A stretch of 64,000 nt of DNA from NCBI GenBank assembly GCA_043745195.1, contig JAYTTF010000168.1, positions 1-64,000 on the forward strand, given 5' to 3'. Made by a program: the position numbers and the translations under genes. Numbering within the stretch: position 1 is the stretch's first letter; each line of letters opens with the position of its first letter. The notes under the pieces are model-generated. The model did no database searches. It was not told the origin of the DNA and was given only the letters and a program-made list of their open reading frames with translations. The stretch is from JANXSF01 sp043745195 (lineage in GTDB: Bacteria; Acidobacteriota; Terriglobia; Bryobacterales; Bryobacteraceae). Shown piece by piece: positions 24,801-32,072 of the stretch.

Positions 24801-25359
24801 CCCCGCACGATCGATTGCCCAATTCGACCGGACCCATGTTTTTGTTTTAAGCAGCCTTTGGGAACTGCCTTTTGGGAGAGGGCGATCTTTCGGGGCCAAC
24901 ATGCCAAGTGCATTGAATATCCTTGTGGGCGGCTGGCAATTGAATACCATTTACCATTGGCAAAGCGGTAACCCGCTTACCTTCGGCAACGTGATTTTGC
25001 GCGGGAGTCTGAAGGATGTTCCGTTATCTGGCAATCAGCGTTCGGTGGACCGTTGGTTCAACGTCGACCTGTTTGAGCGCGCAGCTGCAAGGCAATTACA
25101 GAACAACATCCGCACATTCCCATTGCGCTTCAGCAACATTCGTTCCGATGCGCAAACGAAGCTGGATATCTCGGTGATAAAATACTTCAACCTCACCGAA
25201 CGGGTGCGATTGCAGTTCCGCGCTGAAGCTTTCAACTCCCTAAACCACGTAAACTTTAATGCCCCCAACATGGCTGTAACCGGTACGGCATTCGGCACTG
25301 TAACCGGCCAAGGTTCCTTGTCGCGGCAATTCCAAGGTGTGCTCAAAATCGTTTTCTAA
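21844..25359 (+). CDS. TonB-dependent receptor with carboxypeptidase-regulatory-like domain (Oar-like)
   Basis: An outer-membrane transporter of about 1171 residues. From the TTG it reads MLFTAFRRRGILPSFTVLAI, a signal peptide ending near VHAQ. A CarboxypepD_reg-like domain follows (ATITGQINDSTGASVANAQI ... YAVSVELAGFKQSTRRNIEV), then a plug domain (GQVVDQRRLTELPVQAG ... GGTNQFHGSLHEVFSNSALD). The rest is a 22-strand-type barrel ending QGVLKIVF with a C-terminal aromatic. These receptors import large carbohydrate or peptide ligands with TonB energy. An ATG at 21805 is in frame but has no ribosome site, whereas AAGGAG (21830-21835) is ideally placed for TTG 21844. Confidence 0.9.
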   Translation: MLFTAFRRRGILPSFTVLAISLICIVHAQDSRATITGQINDSTGASVANAQITVSNQASGTTITARSNESGNYAVPFLLPGVYAVSVELAGFKQSTRRNIEVRVGDNIKLDIEMSVGDVAERVEVTAAAPLLESASVSLGQVVDQRRLTELPVQAGTALELVMLSPGVASTTPLRVRRTSFNTASSQFSTDGNAQYSNEFTIDGIPNTFATGSEPRVAFQPPQAAVAEFKVQTAAYDAGVGHTPGAVVNIITSGGTNQFHGSLHEVFSNSALDAPTFFQNRSGAKKPVYQDNRFGAAIGGPVLLPKLYNGRNRTFFFYAWEANTWAQPRAIVGTVPTAQQKLGDLSSLLALGSAYQIYDPFTTRDNGNGRFSRQPVPGNIIPASRIDPVAKNIMTYWANPNTPGTREGRNNYTQNNKDLEDYFVHFARVDHSFSQNNRMYFRVDYDHWQEDKQDFYNNLSSGVLLDRINRGLALDDVMVLSPSSVLNVRYGITQEEAPERRRSYGFDNSKLGFSPSLLSLLNKNLQTFPNVFLNTAVTTTPCSGSCTGTYSGFAAWEAGDGANTGIIHSFNATMSTLKKNHNLRYGADLRVYRAFQNRLGYDVSPALQFVPTYTRGPLDNSPVAPIGQEFAAFLFGIPDGEMRRSASFATQEKFAGFFLQDDWKLSKRFTLNMGLRYEYESPVTERFDRSIRGFDYAASSPIEAQARANYARNPIPEIPVSQFRVPGGLLFAGGSNGRTLWDGQKGNFLPRFGIAWQLDEKTVIRTGFGLFYDSIGTNRSPAIQTGYTASTPIIASLNNGLNYVATTANPFPNGLLAPLGSSEGLATNLGQSLTVYPRARVQPYAQRWSFGMQRQLPGQVLLEANYVGNKGIRLQVARELNFTDPKYLSTSPERDQRTIDFLSQQSPNPFAGINKLYTSNISRANLLKPYPQFGSIRETEPNGYSWYHAMQSRVERRFSRGYTFQGAYTWSKAMDATQYLNEGDYAPARSIAQFDRTHVFVLSSLWELPFGRGRSFGANMPSALNILVGGWQLNTIYHWQSGNPLTFGNVILRGSLKDVPLSGNQRSVDRWFNVDLFERAAARQLQNNIRTFPLRFSNIRSDAQTKLDISVIKYFNLTERVRLQFRAEAFNSLNHVNFNAPNMAVTGTAFGTVTGQGSLSRQFQGVLKIVF

Positions 25360-25367
25360 AGGACCAA

Positions 25368-26291
25368 ATGAAATTTCTAATTCCTATTTCCATCTGTGCT
25401 TCCATTCTACTTGCGGCCCCGCCACCGGAGCGGCCGCGCATCACAGGCGTGGCGCACATTGCGTTGTTTGTCCATGACATTGAAAAGTCGAGGGAGTTTT
25501 ATACTGGCCTGCTCGGTTACAAAGAAGTTTTTAAGCTGGACAACGCAGACGGCAGCCTTTCGCTCACCTTTGTTAAGGTGAACGAGCGGCAGTATATCGA
25601 ACTGTTTCCCGAAAAAGAAGCCAATACTGACCGGCTGAACCACATCTCAATCCAAGTGGATAATGCGGAGGCCATGCGTGCTTATTTGGGATCCAAAGGA
25701 ATTGCTGTCCCCGAAAAGGTTGGCAAGGGACGCATTAAGAACTCGAACTTCAACGTCAAGGATCCAGATGGTCACACTGTTGAAATCGTACAGTACGAAC
25801 CCGACGGATGGACTCTTCGTGACACCGGCAAGGCTACCGATGGCCCACGAATTTCAAAGCGCATTATGCATTTGGGCATCCTGGTTGGCGAACTTGAGAA
25901 AACGATGAAATTCTACAGGGACATTCTGGGATTTGAAGAAATCTGGAGAGGCAGCCGCGACGGAAAACGTTTGGATTGGGTGAATATGAAAGTCCCCAAC
26001 GGTGAGGATTACATTGAGTTTATGCTCTACGATCAGATTCCGGCACCTACCGCGCGGGGCTCACAACATCACATTTGCCTGGAAGTTGCCGATATCGACA
26101 AGGCATTGGCGGATCTGAAAAGTCGGCCAGCCAGCAGGAACTATACTCGTCCAATGGAAATCAAAACAGGTGTGAATCGCAAAAGGCAGTTGAATCTGTT
26201 TGACCCCGATGGGACACGCAGCGAACTGATGGAGGGTCATACGATTGATGGTAAGCCCACGGCATCTTCCAGTGCGCCTCCGCCACGATAA
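25368..26291 (+). CDS. Exported protein with two VOC (glyoxalase/dioxygenase-fold) domains
   Basis: 307 residues with a short signal peptide (MKFLIPISICASILLAAPPP). Domain 1 (about 25-140) has GVAHIALFVHDIEKSREFYT, QYIELFP and NVKDPDGHTVEIVQYEP. Domain 2 (about 160-290) has IMHLGILVGELEKTMKFYRD, GEDYIEFMLYD, QHHICLEVADI and LFDPDGTRSELME. The His and Glu residues at the ends of each beta-alpha-beta3 unit are those that bind the metal in glyoxalase I or extradiol dioxygenases. The substrate is unknown; a periplasmic lyase or dioxygenase is likely. It begins 8 bases after the TonB receptor, suggesting it processes what the receptor imports. Confidence 0.8.
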   Translation: MKFLIPISICASILLAAPPPERPRITGVAHIALFVHDIEKSREFYTGLLGYKEVFKLDNADGSLSLTFVKVNERQYIELFPEKEANTDRLNHISIQVDNAEAMRAYLGSKGIAVPEKVGKGRIKNSNFNVKDPDGHTVEIVQYEPDGWTLRDTGKATDGPRISKRIMHLGILVGELEKTMKFYRDILGFEEIWRGSRDGKRLDWVNMKVPNGEDYIEFMLYDQIPAPTARGSQHHICLEVADIDKALADLKSRPASRNYTRPMEIKTGVNRKRQLNLFDPDGTRSELMEGHTIDGKPTASSSAPPPR

Positions 26292-26352
26292 GGCCGGACG
26301 GGCATGCACGGGCATGCGGATGCATTTGCGCCGTATGCTAGATTGTAATTTG

Positions 26353-27018
26353 ATGAAAAGTTTTTCTATTCAGAAATCCGGTATCTATGCAGCCGGTGTA
26401 CTCGCGTCCATTTTCTTAGTCGGTGCGCAAACGCCGCCGTTGAAAGAAGCCCAAGGTATGCCGCACAGGGCAACCCCTGCGGACTATCAGGCTGCCGCTC
26501 AAGTTGGCACTGTCACCATTGCCGCAGAGTTTACCGGCCACTCAGTACCCACTATGCAGGGGCCGCTAACTACGGAAGATTATGTCATTGTGGAAACAGC
26601 TTTCTTTGGTCCTGCTGATGCCAAGTTAAAGCTCTCTTTTGATGATTTCTCTCTGCGAATCAATGGCAAGAAAGTTCCCTTGCCGGGTCAGCCTTATGGG
26701 GCGGTGCTCAGTTCGCTGAAGGATCCTGAATGGGAAGCAACAATTGTTGTGGAGAAGAAATCGAAGGGCGGAATGGGTACTGGCGGTGGAGGCGATAAAG
26801 GGGACTCTACTCCCGCTGCTCCTCCCAAGATGCCCATTGAAATGCGCAGGGCCATGGATCAACGGGTGAAGAAGTCAACAATGGCGGAGGGTGACCGTAG
26901 CCTTCCACAAGCTGGACTGATTTTCTTTCAATACCGCGGAAAAACTACAAGCATCCAAACGTTGGAACTGATCTATAACGGTCCGGCTGGGAAAACTTCC
27001 ATAGCACTTTTACCTTAA
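26353..27018 (+). CDS. Exported protein of unknown function
   Basis: 221 residues. MKSFSIQKSGIYAAGVLASI begins a signal peptide ending near VGAQ. The mature domain is a beta-rich module (TVTIAAEFTGHSVPTMQGPL, VIVETAFFGPADAKLKLSFD, LRINGKKVPLPGQPYGAVLS). A Gly-rich loop (KGGMGTGGGGDKGD) and a C-terminal segment with GLIFFQYRGKTTSIQTLELI follow. Similar exported proteins occur in acidobacteria without a known role. The frame is open from 26245 within the preceding gene, but the signal peptide sets the start at ATG 26353. Confidence 0.6.
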   Translation: MKSFSIQKSGIYAAGVLASIFLVGAQTPPLKEAQGMPHRATPADYQAAAQVGTVTIAAEFTGHSVPTMQGPLTTEDYVIVETAFFGPADAKLKLSFDDFSLRINGKKVPLPGQPYGAVLSSLKDPEWEATIVVEKKSKGGMGTGGGGDKGDSTPAAPPKMPIEMRRAMDQRVKKSTMAEGDRSLPQAGLIFFQYRGKTTSIQTLELIYNGPAGKTSIALLP

Positions 27019-27076
27019 ATGTTATTGGGGAACGCGCGCGGGGGGCCACGCGCTTTCTAAATTTCGGAAACGAAAC

Positions 27077-27484
27077 TTAGGCCTTGGGGGCGAATACACC
27101 AAGTGCTTTGAACTTCTCAGCGAGCAGGTAGCAAACTGTTACGCGGCTCTTTTCACGAACACCTTTCATCTTCACCATTACATCTTTAATTGCTGCGTCC
27201 AATTCTGCGTCTGACTTGGTCAATTGCAATTTTTTCTTCATGAAGCCATCGCGAATGCGCTTCAATTCAATGGGATCGCTAGCTGCTACCAGGGAAGAAT
27301 CTTTGCTTTTAAGCGCAATTCCCAGGTGTCGCACAAGTCCAGCTACCGCACCGGCGTCTACCTTCGACGTGTACTTCGCGATGTTGATGCTATAGTCAAC
27401 TTTCTTTACTGCTGCTACTGCTGCCACTTTCTTAACTGCTTTTACTGCTGTCTTCTTTGCTGTTGTTTTTTTAACTGCTGCCAT
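27077..27484 (-). CDS. DUF2853 family protein with a lysine/alanine-rich N-terminal tail
   Basis: 135 residues. Residues 1-28 (MAAVKKTTAKKTAVKAVKKV, then AAVAAVKK) are a histone-H1-like Lys/Ala tail. The remainder (DYSINIAKYTSKVDAGAVAG, LVRHLGIALKSKDSSLVAAS, LKRIRDGFMKKKLQLTKSDA, EKSRVTVCYLLAEKFKALGV) is a full DUF2853 domain, an all-alpha cytoplasmic domain of unknown function. The basic tail, not usual for the family as I know it, suggests nucleic-acid binding. A perfect dyad lies 34 bases upstream of its start. Confidence 0.85.
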   Translation of the reverse strand: MAAVKKTTAKKTAVKAVKKVAAVAAVKKVDYSINIAKYTSKVDAGAVAGLVRHLGIALKSKDSSLVAASDPIELKRIRDGFMKKKLQLTKSDAELDAAIKDVMVKMKGVREKSRVTVCYLLAEKFKALGVFAPKA

Positions 27485-27517
27485 AGAAATGGTTCATCCT
27501 TTTTTATGTCGAACATA

Positions 27518-27534
27518 CTCCCAAAAATTGGGAG
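27518..27534. promoter_or_regulatory. Perfect dyad upstream of the DUF2853 gene
   Basis: CTCCCAA-AAA-TTGGGAG is a perfect 7-bp inverted repeat with a 3-base centre, 34 bases before the leftward DUF2853 start. On the gene's strand a CATAAT hexamer resembling a -10 element lies just upstream of it, so the dyad would cover the transcription start, as an operator does. It could also be the stem of a 5' leader hairpin. No sequence-specific regulator can be named. Confidence 0.4.
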
Positions 27535-27591
27535 ATTATGAGAATGATACCAAGTTTGCATAGTACTGGGGGTACAAATAGTGTCGGTGTG

Positions 27592-28851
27592 CTATTGCGG
27601 TACTCCAGCTAGTGTAAGGAAAGTAGCAATTGCTACCTGACCTGCCAGCAAACTGGACTTCTCCTCCACATCCACCCACTCATCCAAAGAATGCTGCCGT
27701 CCCCCTTTCCCGCGACCGATTGTGACGGCCGGAATCCCCATACTGATAGGAATATTGGAATCCGTACTGCTTATGGTGTAGCTGGGGGTTAGTCCAAAAG
27801 CATGCATTACCGCGGCAACTTTTTGAACGAACAGACTGTCTTTCGGAGTTTCGCCTGAGGGGCGATCACCAATTAGCTTAGCTTCAACCTTGATCAAGCC
27901 TTGCGCAGTTGACCGGGCTTTGTTCTCTTCCGCTGCTGCTTCAAAAAGCAGACCGTGAAAAGCATCTACGAGTTTATTCAATTCTTCCCGCGATTCTGAG
28001 CGCATGTCGATATCCATGGATACTTCAAACGGAATGGAATTCACGGAAGTGCCTCCGCTTAATACGCCAACGTTAAAAGTAGTCTTCGGTTTTTCAGGAA
28101 CGCTGAGCTTCGCAAATTTCGTAATAGCGTTTCCCATCGCGTATGCCGGATTCACCAAACCGAATGCACCATAGCTGTGTCCCCCGGGTCCGGTGAATGT
28201 AACACGGTAACGTTTGCTGCCGGTTCCTGCGTTTGTGATTGGCCCCGGCTCCCCGCCATCGATCGAGATAAACTGCTTCACCTTATCCTTATATTTGCCT
28301 TTAGTGAGCAGGTATTTCACGCCGCGTAAATCTCCTTCCCCTTCCTCTCCTACGTTTCCGACAAAAAGGATGTCGCTTGCGGTCATAAACTTCGCGGCGT
28401 CAAGAGCGCGAATCGATGTCAGAAGTAAAGCTAAGCCTCGGGTGTCATCGCCAACCCCTGGTGCGGACAGCTTGTTGCCTTGCCGTTTTACTTTCACATC
28501 GGTTCCTTCCGGGAACACCGTATCCAAATGCGCTAATACTGCCAACATTGGAGCAGTGCCCTTTCCTTTGCGAAGCCCCATAACGTTGCCTTCGGCGTCC
28601 ATTTCGACGTCGGACAATCCAAGCTTTCGCAACTTTTCGAGATAGGCCAAGGCGCGGACCTTTTCCTTAAAGGGTGGTGCCGGAATTTCTGTTAATTCGA
28701 TTAATTCGTTCACAAATCGGGAATGATCGGCTTCCAGAAATGCTGTAGCAACCTTAAATTTGGGATCGTTTAACAGTTTTTGAATCAAATTGGCAGGGGA
28801 TTGTGCGAAGGTGACAACCTGCAACAAAAGCATCAAAACAAATGATTTCAT
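27592..28851 (-). CDS. Secreted M20 family metallopeptidase
   Basis: 419 residues with a signal peptide (MKSFVLMLLLQVVTFAQSPA). The di-zinc peptidase core shows LAHLDTVFPEGTDV (metal His and catalytic Asp), GVGDDTRGLALLL (bridging Asp), FVGNVGEEGEGDLRG (Glu-Glu pair), the dimerisation-domain His in GPGGHSYGAFG and the distal ligand in GRGKGGRQHSLDEWVDVE. The closest named relatives are peptidase T-like tripeptide or dipeptide aminopeptidases. Export suggests a role in periplasmic or extracellular peptide breakdown. Confidence 0.9.
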   Translation of the reverse strand: MKSFVLMLLLQVVTFAQSPANLIQKLLNDPKFKVATAFLEADHSRFVNELIELTEIPAPPFKEKVRALAYLEKLRKLGLSDVEMDAEGNVMGLRKGKGTAPMLAVLAHLDTVFPEGTDVKVKRQGNKLSAPGVGDDTRGLALLLTSIRALDAAKFMTASDILFVGNVGEEGEGDLRGVKYLLTKGKYKDKVKQFISIDGGEPGPITNAGTGSKRYRVTFTGPGGHSYGAFGLVNPAYAMGNAITKFAKLSVPEKPKTTFNVGVLSGGTSVNSIPFEVSMDIDMRSESREELNKLVDAFHGLLFEAAAEENKARSTAQGLIKVEAKLIGDRPSGETPKDSLFVQKVAAVMHAFGLTPSYTISSTDSNIPISMGIPAVTIGRGKGGRQHSLDEWVDVEEKSSLLAGQVAIATFLTLAGVPQ

Positions 28852-28881
28852 GTCATTTAGGCTACCAATACTACCAGACGC

Positions 28882-28910
28882 TTGCTACCACCCGGCAATC
28901 TTGCTATTCT
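28882..28910 (+). promoter_or_regulatory. Candidate sigma-70 promoter for rpsO-pnp
   Basis: TTGCTA (28882-28887) and TATTCT (28905-28910) are separated by exactly 17 bases, about 50 bases before the rpsO ATG and in the spacer after the divergent peptidase gene. Each hexamer matches the consensus at four of six positions. A second AT-rich stretch downstream (AATAAGTAAATAAACG) could be the start region. Confidence 0.4.
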
Positions 28911-28961
28911 GAATAAGTAAATAAACGATTAAGGTAAGACTGAAGGAGTATCGACTCTAGA

Positions 28962-29231
28962 ATGGCACTGGCGACAGATTCAAAACAAGAAGTTGTACAG
29001 CAATACAAGATCCACAAAGACGATTGTGGGTCGCCAGAGGTGCAGGTGGCAATTCTCAGCCAGAGGATTCTCCAACTGCAGGACCACTTCAAGGCCAACA
29101 AGAAGGACCATAGTTCACGCCGAGGACTGCTTTTAATGGTGGCTCGACGCCGCCGTTTGCTCGACTACTTAAAGAGCCGCAGCCCAGAACGTTACAAAAC
29201 CCTGATCACAAGCCTCGGGATCCGCCGGTAA
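28962..29231 (+). CDS. rpsO: 30S ribosomal protein S15
   Basis: 89 residues, the standard length. It binds 16S rRNA in the central domain and nucleates platform assembly. Signature segments are GSPEVQVAILSQRILQLQDH, FKANKKDHSSRRGLLLMVAR and RRRLLDYLKSRSPERYKTLI. AAGGAG lies 13-18 bases upstream of the ATG. It pairs with pnp downstream, the conserved bacterial rpsO-pnp order. Confidence 0.97.
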   Translation: MALATDSKQEVVQQYKIHKDDCGSPEVQVAILSQRILQLQDHFKANKKDHSSRRGLLLMVARRRRLLDYLKSRSPERYKTLITSLGIRR

Positions 29232-29263
29232 GCGTAAGCGCTACTAGCTACAAACTCTCTGTC

Positions 29264-29291
29264 TCCTTGATCCCAAAGAGAGGTTCAAGGA
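29264..29291 (+). promoter_or_regulatory. Hairpin that hides the pnp ribosome binding site
   Basis: TCCTTGA (29264-29270) is the exact complement of TCAAGGA (29285-29291), which contains the AAGGA ribosome site five bases before the pnp ATG. A competing pair, CTCTCT (29255-29260) with AGAGAG (29277-29282), interleaves with it. In Escherichia coli, PNPase represses its own mRNA through a leader hairpin cut by RNase III; a comparable control is plausible here but is inference. Confidence 0.4.
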
Positions 29292-29295
29292 TCGA

Positions 29296-31416
29296 ATGCA
29301 TTCCGTTGAAATTGATGTATTTGGTGTTTCAGTCACCATTGAAACTGGAAAATTAGCCAAGCAGGCAAATGGCTCCGTTGTTGTTAAATCAGGCGAATCT
29401 GTCGTCCTGGTTTCTGCTTGTGCCAACACAAAGCCCAAAGAAAACGCGGACTTCTTTCCGCTCACTGTAGACTACCGCGAATATACATATTCCGCCGGGA
29501 GATACCCCGGTGGATTTATTAAGCGCGAAGGTCGGCCTTCTGAAAAGGAAGTCCTCACCAGCCGCCTGATTGATCGTCCCATCCGCCCATTATTCCCTGA
29601 AGGTTTTTCACACGAAACTCAAGTGATTGCCATGGTGCTTTCGGCTGATCCGCTGGGTGATCCCAGTCCTTTAGCCATCATCGGCACAGCCGCTGCGTTG
29701 GCCATTTCCGATATTCCTTTTCATCACCTTCTTGCTGGCGTTCGCGTCGGCAAAGTGAAAGGGGAACTGATCGCGTTCCCTACCTATATTCAATCGAAAG
29801 AAGCCACTTTGGTCATCACTGTTGCCGGCACCGAAGGCGGCATTGTGATGGTGGAAGCTGGCGCTAAGCACGCAACGGAAGCCGATGTTGTGGAAGCCAT
29901 TGATTTCGGTCACAAATGCTGCAAAAAAATCATCGGTGCCATTCAGGACTTAGTCGCTAAGTGCGGTAAGACCAAGTGGGTTTACACTCCTGCGGTTGTG
30001 AACACGGACCTGGCTTCCAAGATTGAAAAGCTGGTTGGCGCGGATCTTACGGACGCTTTGAACACCAAGAAGTATCCTAAACTGGAAAGCTACGCCAAGG
30101 TTGCCACCTGCAAAGACAAGGTTAAGGCCATGGCTACGGAGCTGTTCCCGGAAGATGCATCCAAGGTGAAAGAAGCCACCAAGTTGCTGGATGCGCTTAA
30201 GGAAAAGATTTTCCGCGAAGAAATGCTCGACAATCGCCGCCGTCCTGATGGTCGGGCGTTCGACGAAATCCGCAACATTACCTGCGAAGTAGGTTTCCTG
30301 CCTCGTACTCATGGTTCGGCACTGTTTACCCGCGGTGAAACCCAGGCTTTGGTTACCACAACGCTCGGCACCAAAGATGATGAACAGCGCATTGAACTGC
30401 TGGATCCTACCGAAACTTCTAAGCGCTTCATGCTGCACTACAACTTCCCACCATTCTCGGTTGGTGAAGTAGGCTTCATGCGTGGTGCTGGCCGTCGCGA
30501 AATTGGCCACGGTATTTTGGGCGAACGGTCGCTGGCTGCTGTTATGCCTACCGACAAAGAGTTCCCCTACACGGTTCGTATTGTTTCGGACATTTTGGAA
30601 TCGAACGGTTCCAGTTCCATGGCTTCTATCTGCGGCGGCACGCTGTCGATGATGGATGCTGGTGTGCCCATCAAACGGCCCATCGCCGGTATCGCCATGG
30701 GTTTGGTGAAGGAAGGCGATAAGTACGCCATTCTCACCGACATCGCTGGCGCTGAAGATCATTACGGCGATATGGATTTCAAAGTAGCTGGTTCCACCGA
30801 AGGCATCACTGGCCTCCAAATGGACATTAAGGTTCCGAACGTAACCAGCGACCTGATGAAGGAAGCTTTGGAACAGGCTCGCCGCGCACGTCTTTCAATT
30901 CTTGCAACGATGATGTCTACATTGGCAGAGTCCCGCAAGGAACTTTCGCTGTATGCTCCTCGTATCCACACCCTCACAATTCCAACCGACAAGATCAGGG
31001 AACTGATCGGACCTGGTGGCAAAGTGATCCGTGGCATTGTGGAACAGACTGGCGTGAAGATCGACGTATCAGACGACGGTACTGTGAACATTTTCGCTAC
31101 CGACGGCGAATCAGCCAAGAAGGCCATTCAGATGGTCACCAACATTTGCGCCGTTGCCGAACCCGGCAAGACGTACTTGGGTACGGTGGTGCGCATTGTG
31201 GACTTCGGCGCGTTCGTGGAAATCTTCCCTGGCACTGATGGCTTGCTGCATATCAGCGAAATTTCAGAAGCCCGTGTGAAGAATGTACGCGATGAGTTGA
31301 ACGAAGGCGACCAGATCATGGTTAAGGTTCTGGCACTGGAAGGCAACAAAATCAAGTTAAGCCGCCGGGCTGTTTTGAAAGAGCAGCGCGACAAAATGGG
31401 CAAGAGCGAAGAATAG
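29296..31416 (+). CDS. pnp: Polyribonucleotide nucleotidyltransferase (PNPase)
   Basis: 706 residues. It degrades RNA 3'-5' by phosphorolysis and can add tails. The order is two RNase PH domains (1-~215 and ~310-540; the second with FNFPPFSVGEVGFMRGAGRR-type core LHYNFPPFSVGEVGFMRG and GDMDFKVAGSTEGITGLQMD), a helical linker between them, a KH domain (~555-615; KIRELIGPGGKVIRGIVEQT) and an S1 domain (~622-695; YLGTVVRIVDFGAFVEIFPG). All conserved parts are present. It follows rpsO by 64 bases and is closed by a strong terminator. Confidence 0.97.
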   Translation: MHSVEIDVFGVSVTIETGKLAKQANGSVVVKSGESVVLVSACANTKPKENADFFPLTVDYREYTYSAGRYPGGFIKREGRPSEKEVLTSRLIDRPIRPLFPEGFSHETQVIAMVLSADPLGDPSPLAIIGTAAALAISDIPFHHLLAGVRVGKVKGELIAFPTYIQSKEATLVITVAGTEGGIVMVEAGAKHATEADVVEAIDFGHKCCKKIIGAIQDLVAKCGKTKWVYTPAVVNTDLASKIEKLVGADLTDALNTKKYPKLESYAKVATCKDKVKAMATELFPEDASKVKEATKLLDALKEKIFREEMLDNRRRPDGRAFDEIRNITCEVGFLPRTHGSALFTRGETQALVTTTLGTKDDEQRIELLDPTETSKRFMLHYNFPPFSVGEVGFMRGAGRREIGHGILGERSLAAVMPTDKEFPYTVRIVSDILESNGSSSMASICGGTLSMMDAGVPIKRPIAGIAMGLVKEGDKYAILTDIAGAEDHYGDMDFKVAGSTEGITGLQMDIKVPNVTSDLMKEALEQARRARLSILATMMSTLAESRKELSLYAPRIHTLTIPTDKIRELIGPGGKVIRGIVEQTGVKIDVSDDGTVNIFATDGESAKKAIQMVTNICAVAEPGKTYLGTVVRIVDFGAFVEIFPGTDGLLHISEISEARVKNVRDELNEGDQIMVKVLALEGNKIKLSRRAVLKEQRDKMGKSEE

Positions 31417-31442
31417 CTGGTTGTTAAAGCTGATAGAAAAAG

Positions 31443-31468
31443 GGAGCGCTTCGGCGCTCCTTTTTTTT
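31443..31468. terminator. Rho-independent terminator after pnp
   Basis: GGAGCGC-TTCG-GCGCTCC forms a perfect 7-bp GC-rich stem with a stable UUCG tetraloop (31443-31460), followed directly by eight T (31461-31468) and preceded by a run of A. The A/T flanks make it work in both directions, and the convergent Uma2 gene ends three bases further right, so it likely serves both. Confidence 0.93.
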
Positions 31469-31470
31469 AT

Positions 31471-32049
31471 CTATTTAGTATCGAACAGGATGCCTTCATA
31501 AATTGTTGTGAAGGGAATTTCCACTGGCACCGATACTAATTGCAACTTCGACTCCAAGCCATGAAGATCGCTGATCCGCCATCCACCATCGCTTAGTTTG
31601 ACGTGATACTCGACAAACGGCGCATTCTGATGGATTGCCACGTACTCTTCCAGTGAATCAATTTCGCGGTACATCTGAAACTTGGTACCTCGGTCGTAAT
31701 CCATGGTGCGCGGTGAGAGAATCTCTACCAATGCTTTAGGGTTGGACAAAGCGCTGGGATCGGTATCCCAAAACTTTGGTTTTCCGCAAAAGATAACCAT
31801 GTCCGGGTATGTATACAAGCCTGTCCTGGAAGTAGCTACTCTTGTACCTTGAAAATGAATTTCGCAACCACTTGCCTTCAATGAAGGCCGAATTGCTCCT
31901 AGAAATTGAACACCTATCTGCTGGTGACGAAAGCTGGCAGCTTCAACCTCAAAGATCTCTCCATCCAGGAATTCATGCAAAGATTTGGAGGTCTCCTCCA
32001 TTTTGAGATACTCCTGCAACGATATTCGCGGTTGAGCAAAACTTGCCAT
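31471..32049 (-). CDS. Uma2 family (DUF820) putative restriction-endonuclease-fold protein
   Basis: 192 residues. The PD-(D/E)XK-like core is visible as ISLQEYLKMEETSKSLHEFL, DGEIFEVEAASFRHQQIGVQ, YTYPDMVIFCGKP (Asp), ALVEILSPRTMDYDRGTKFQ (E-x-L-S family signature) and MYREIDSLEEYVAIHQ. The family is greatly expanded in cyanobacteria and scattered elsewhere, often in genomes with many transferred genes. Its role is not established. It stands alone, ending against the pnp terminator. Confidence 0.88.
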   Translation of the reverse strand: MASFAQPRISLQEYLKMEETSKSLHEFLDGEIFEVEAASFRHQQIGVQFLGAIRPSLKASGCEIHFQGTRVATSRTGLYTYPDMVIFCGKPKFWDTDPSALSNPKALVEILSPRTMDYDRGTKFQMYREIDSLEEYVAIHQNAPFVEYHVKLSDGGWRISDLHGLESKLQLVSVPVEIPFTTIYEGILFDTK

Positions 32050-32072
32050 GATGCTTTGATTATAGCGTGCAC

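Noticed and set aside
27034..27053. GCGCG...CGCGC hairpin after the 26353 gene as a terminator
   Set aside because: The stem is only 5 bp with a 10-base loop and no T-run; too weak to call.
29231..29242. AGCG-TAAG-CGCT hairpin after rpsO as an attenuator
   Set aside because: Only a 4-bp stem and no following T-run.
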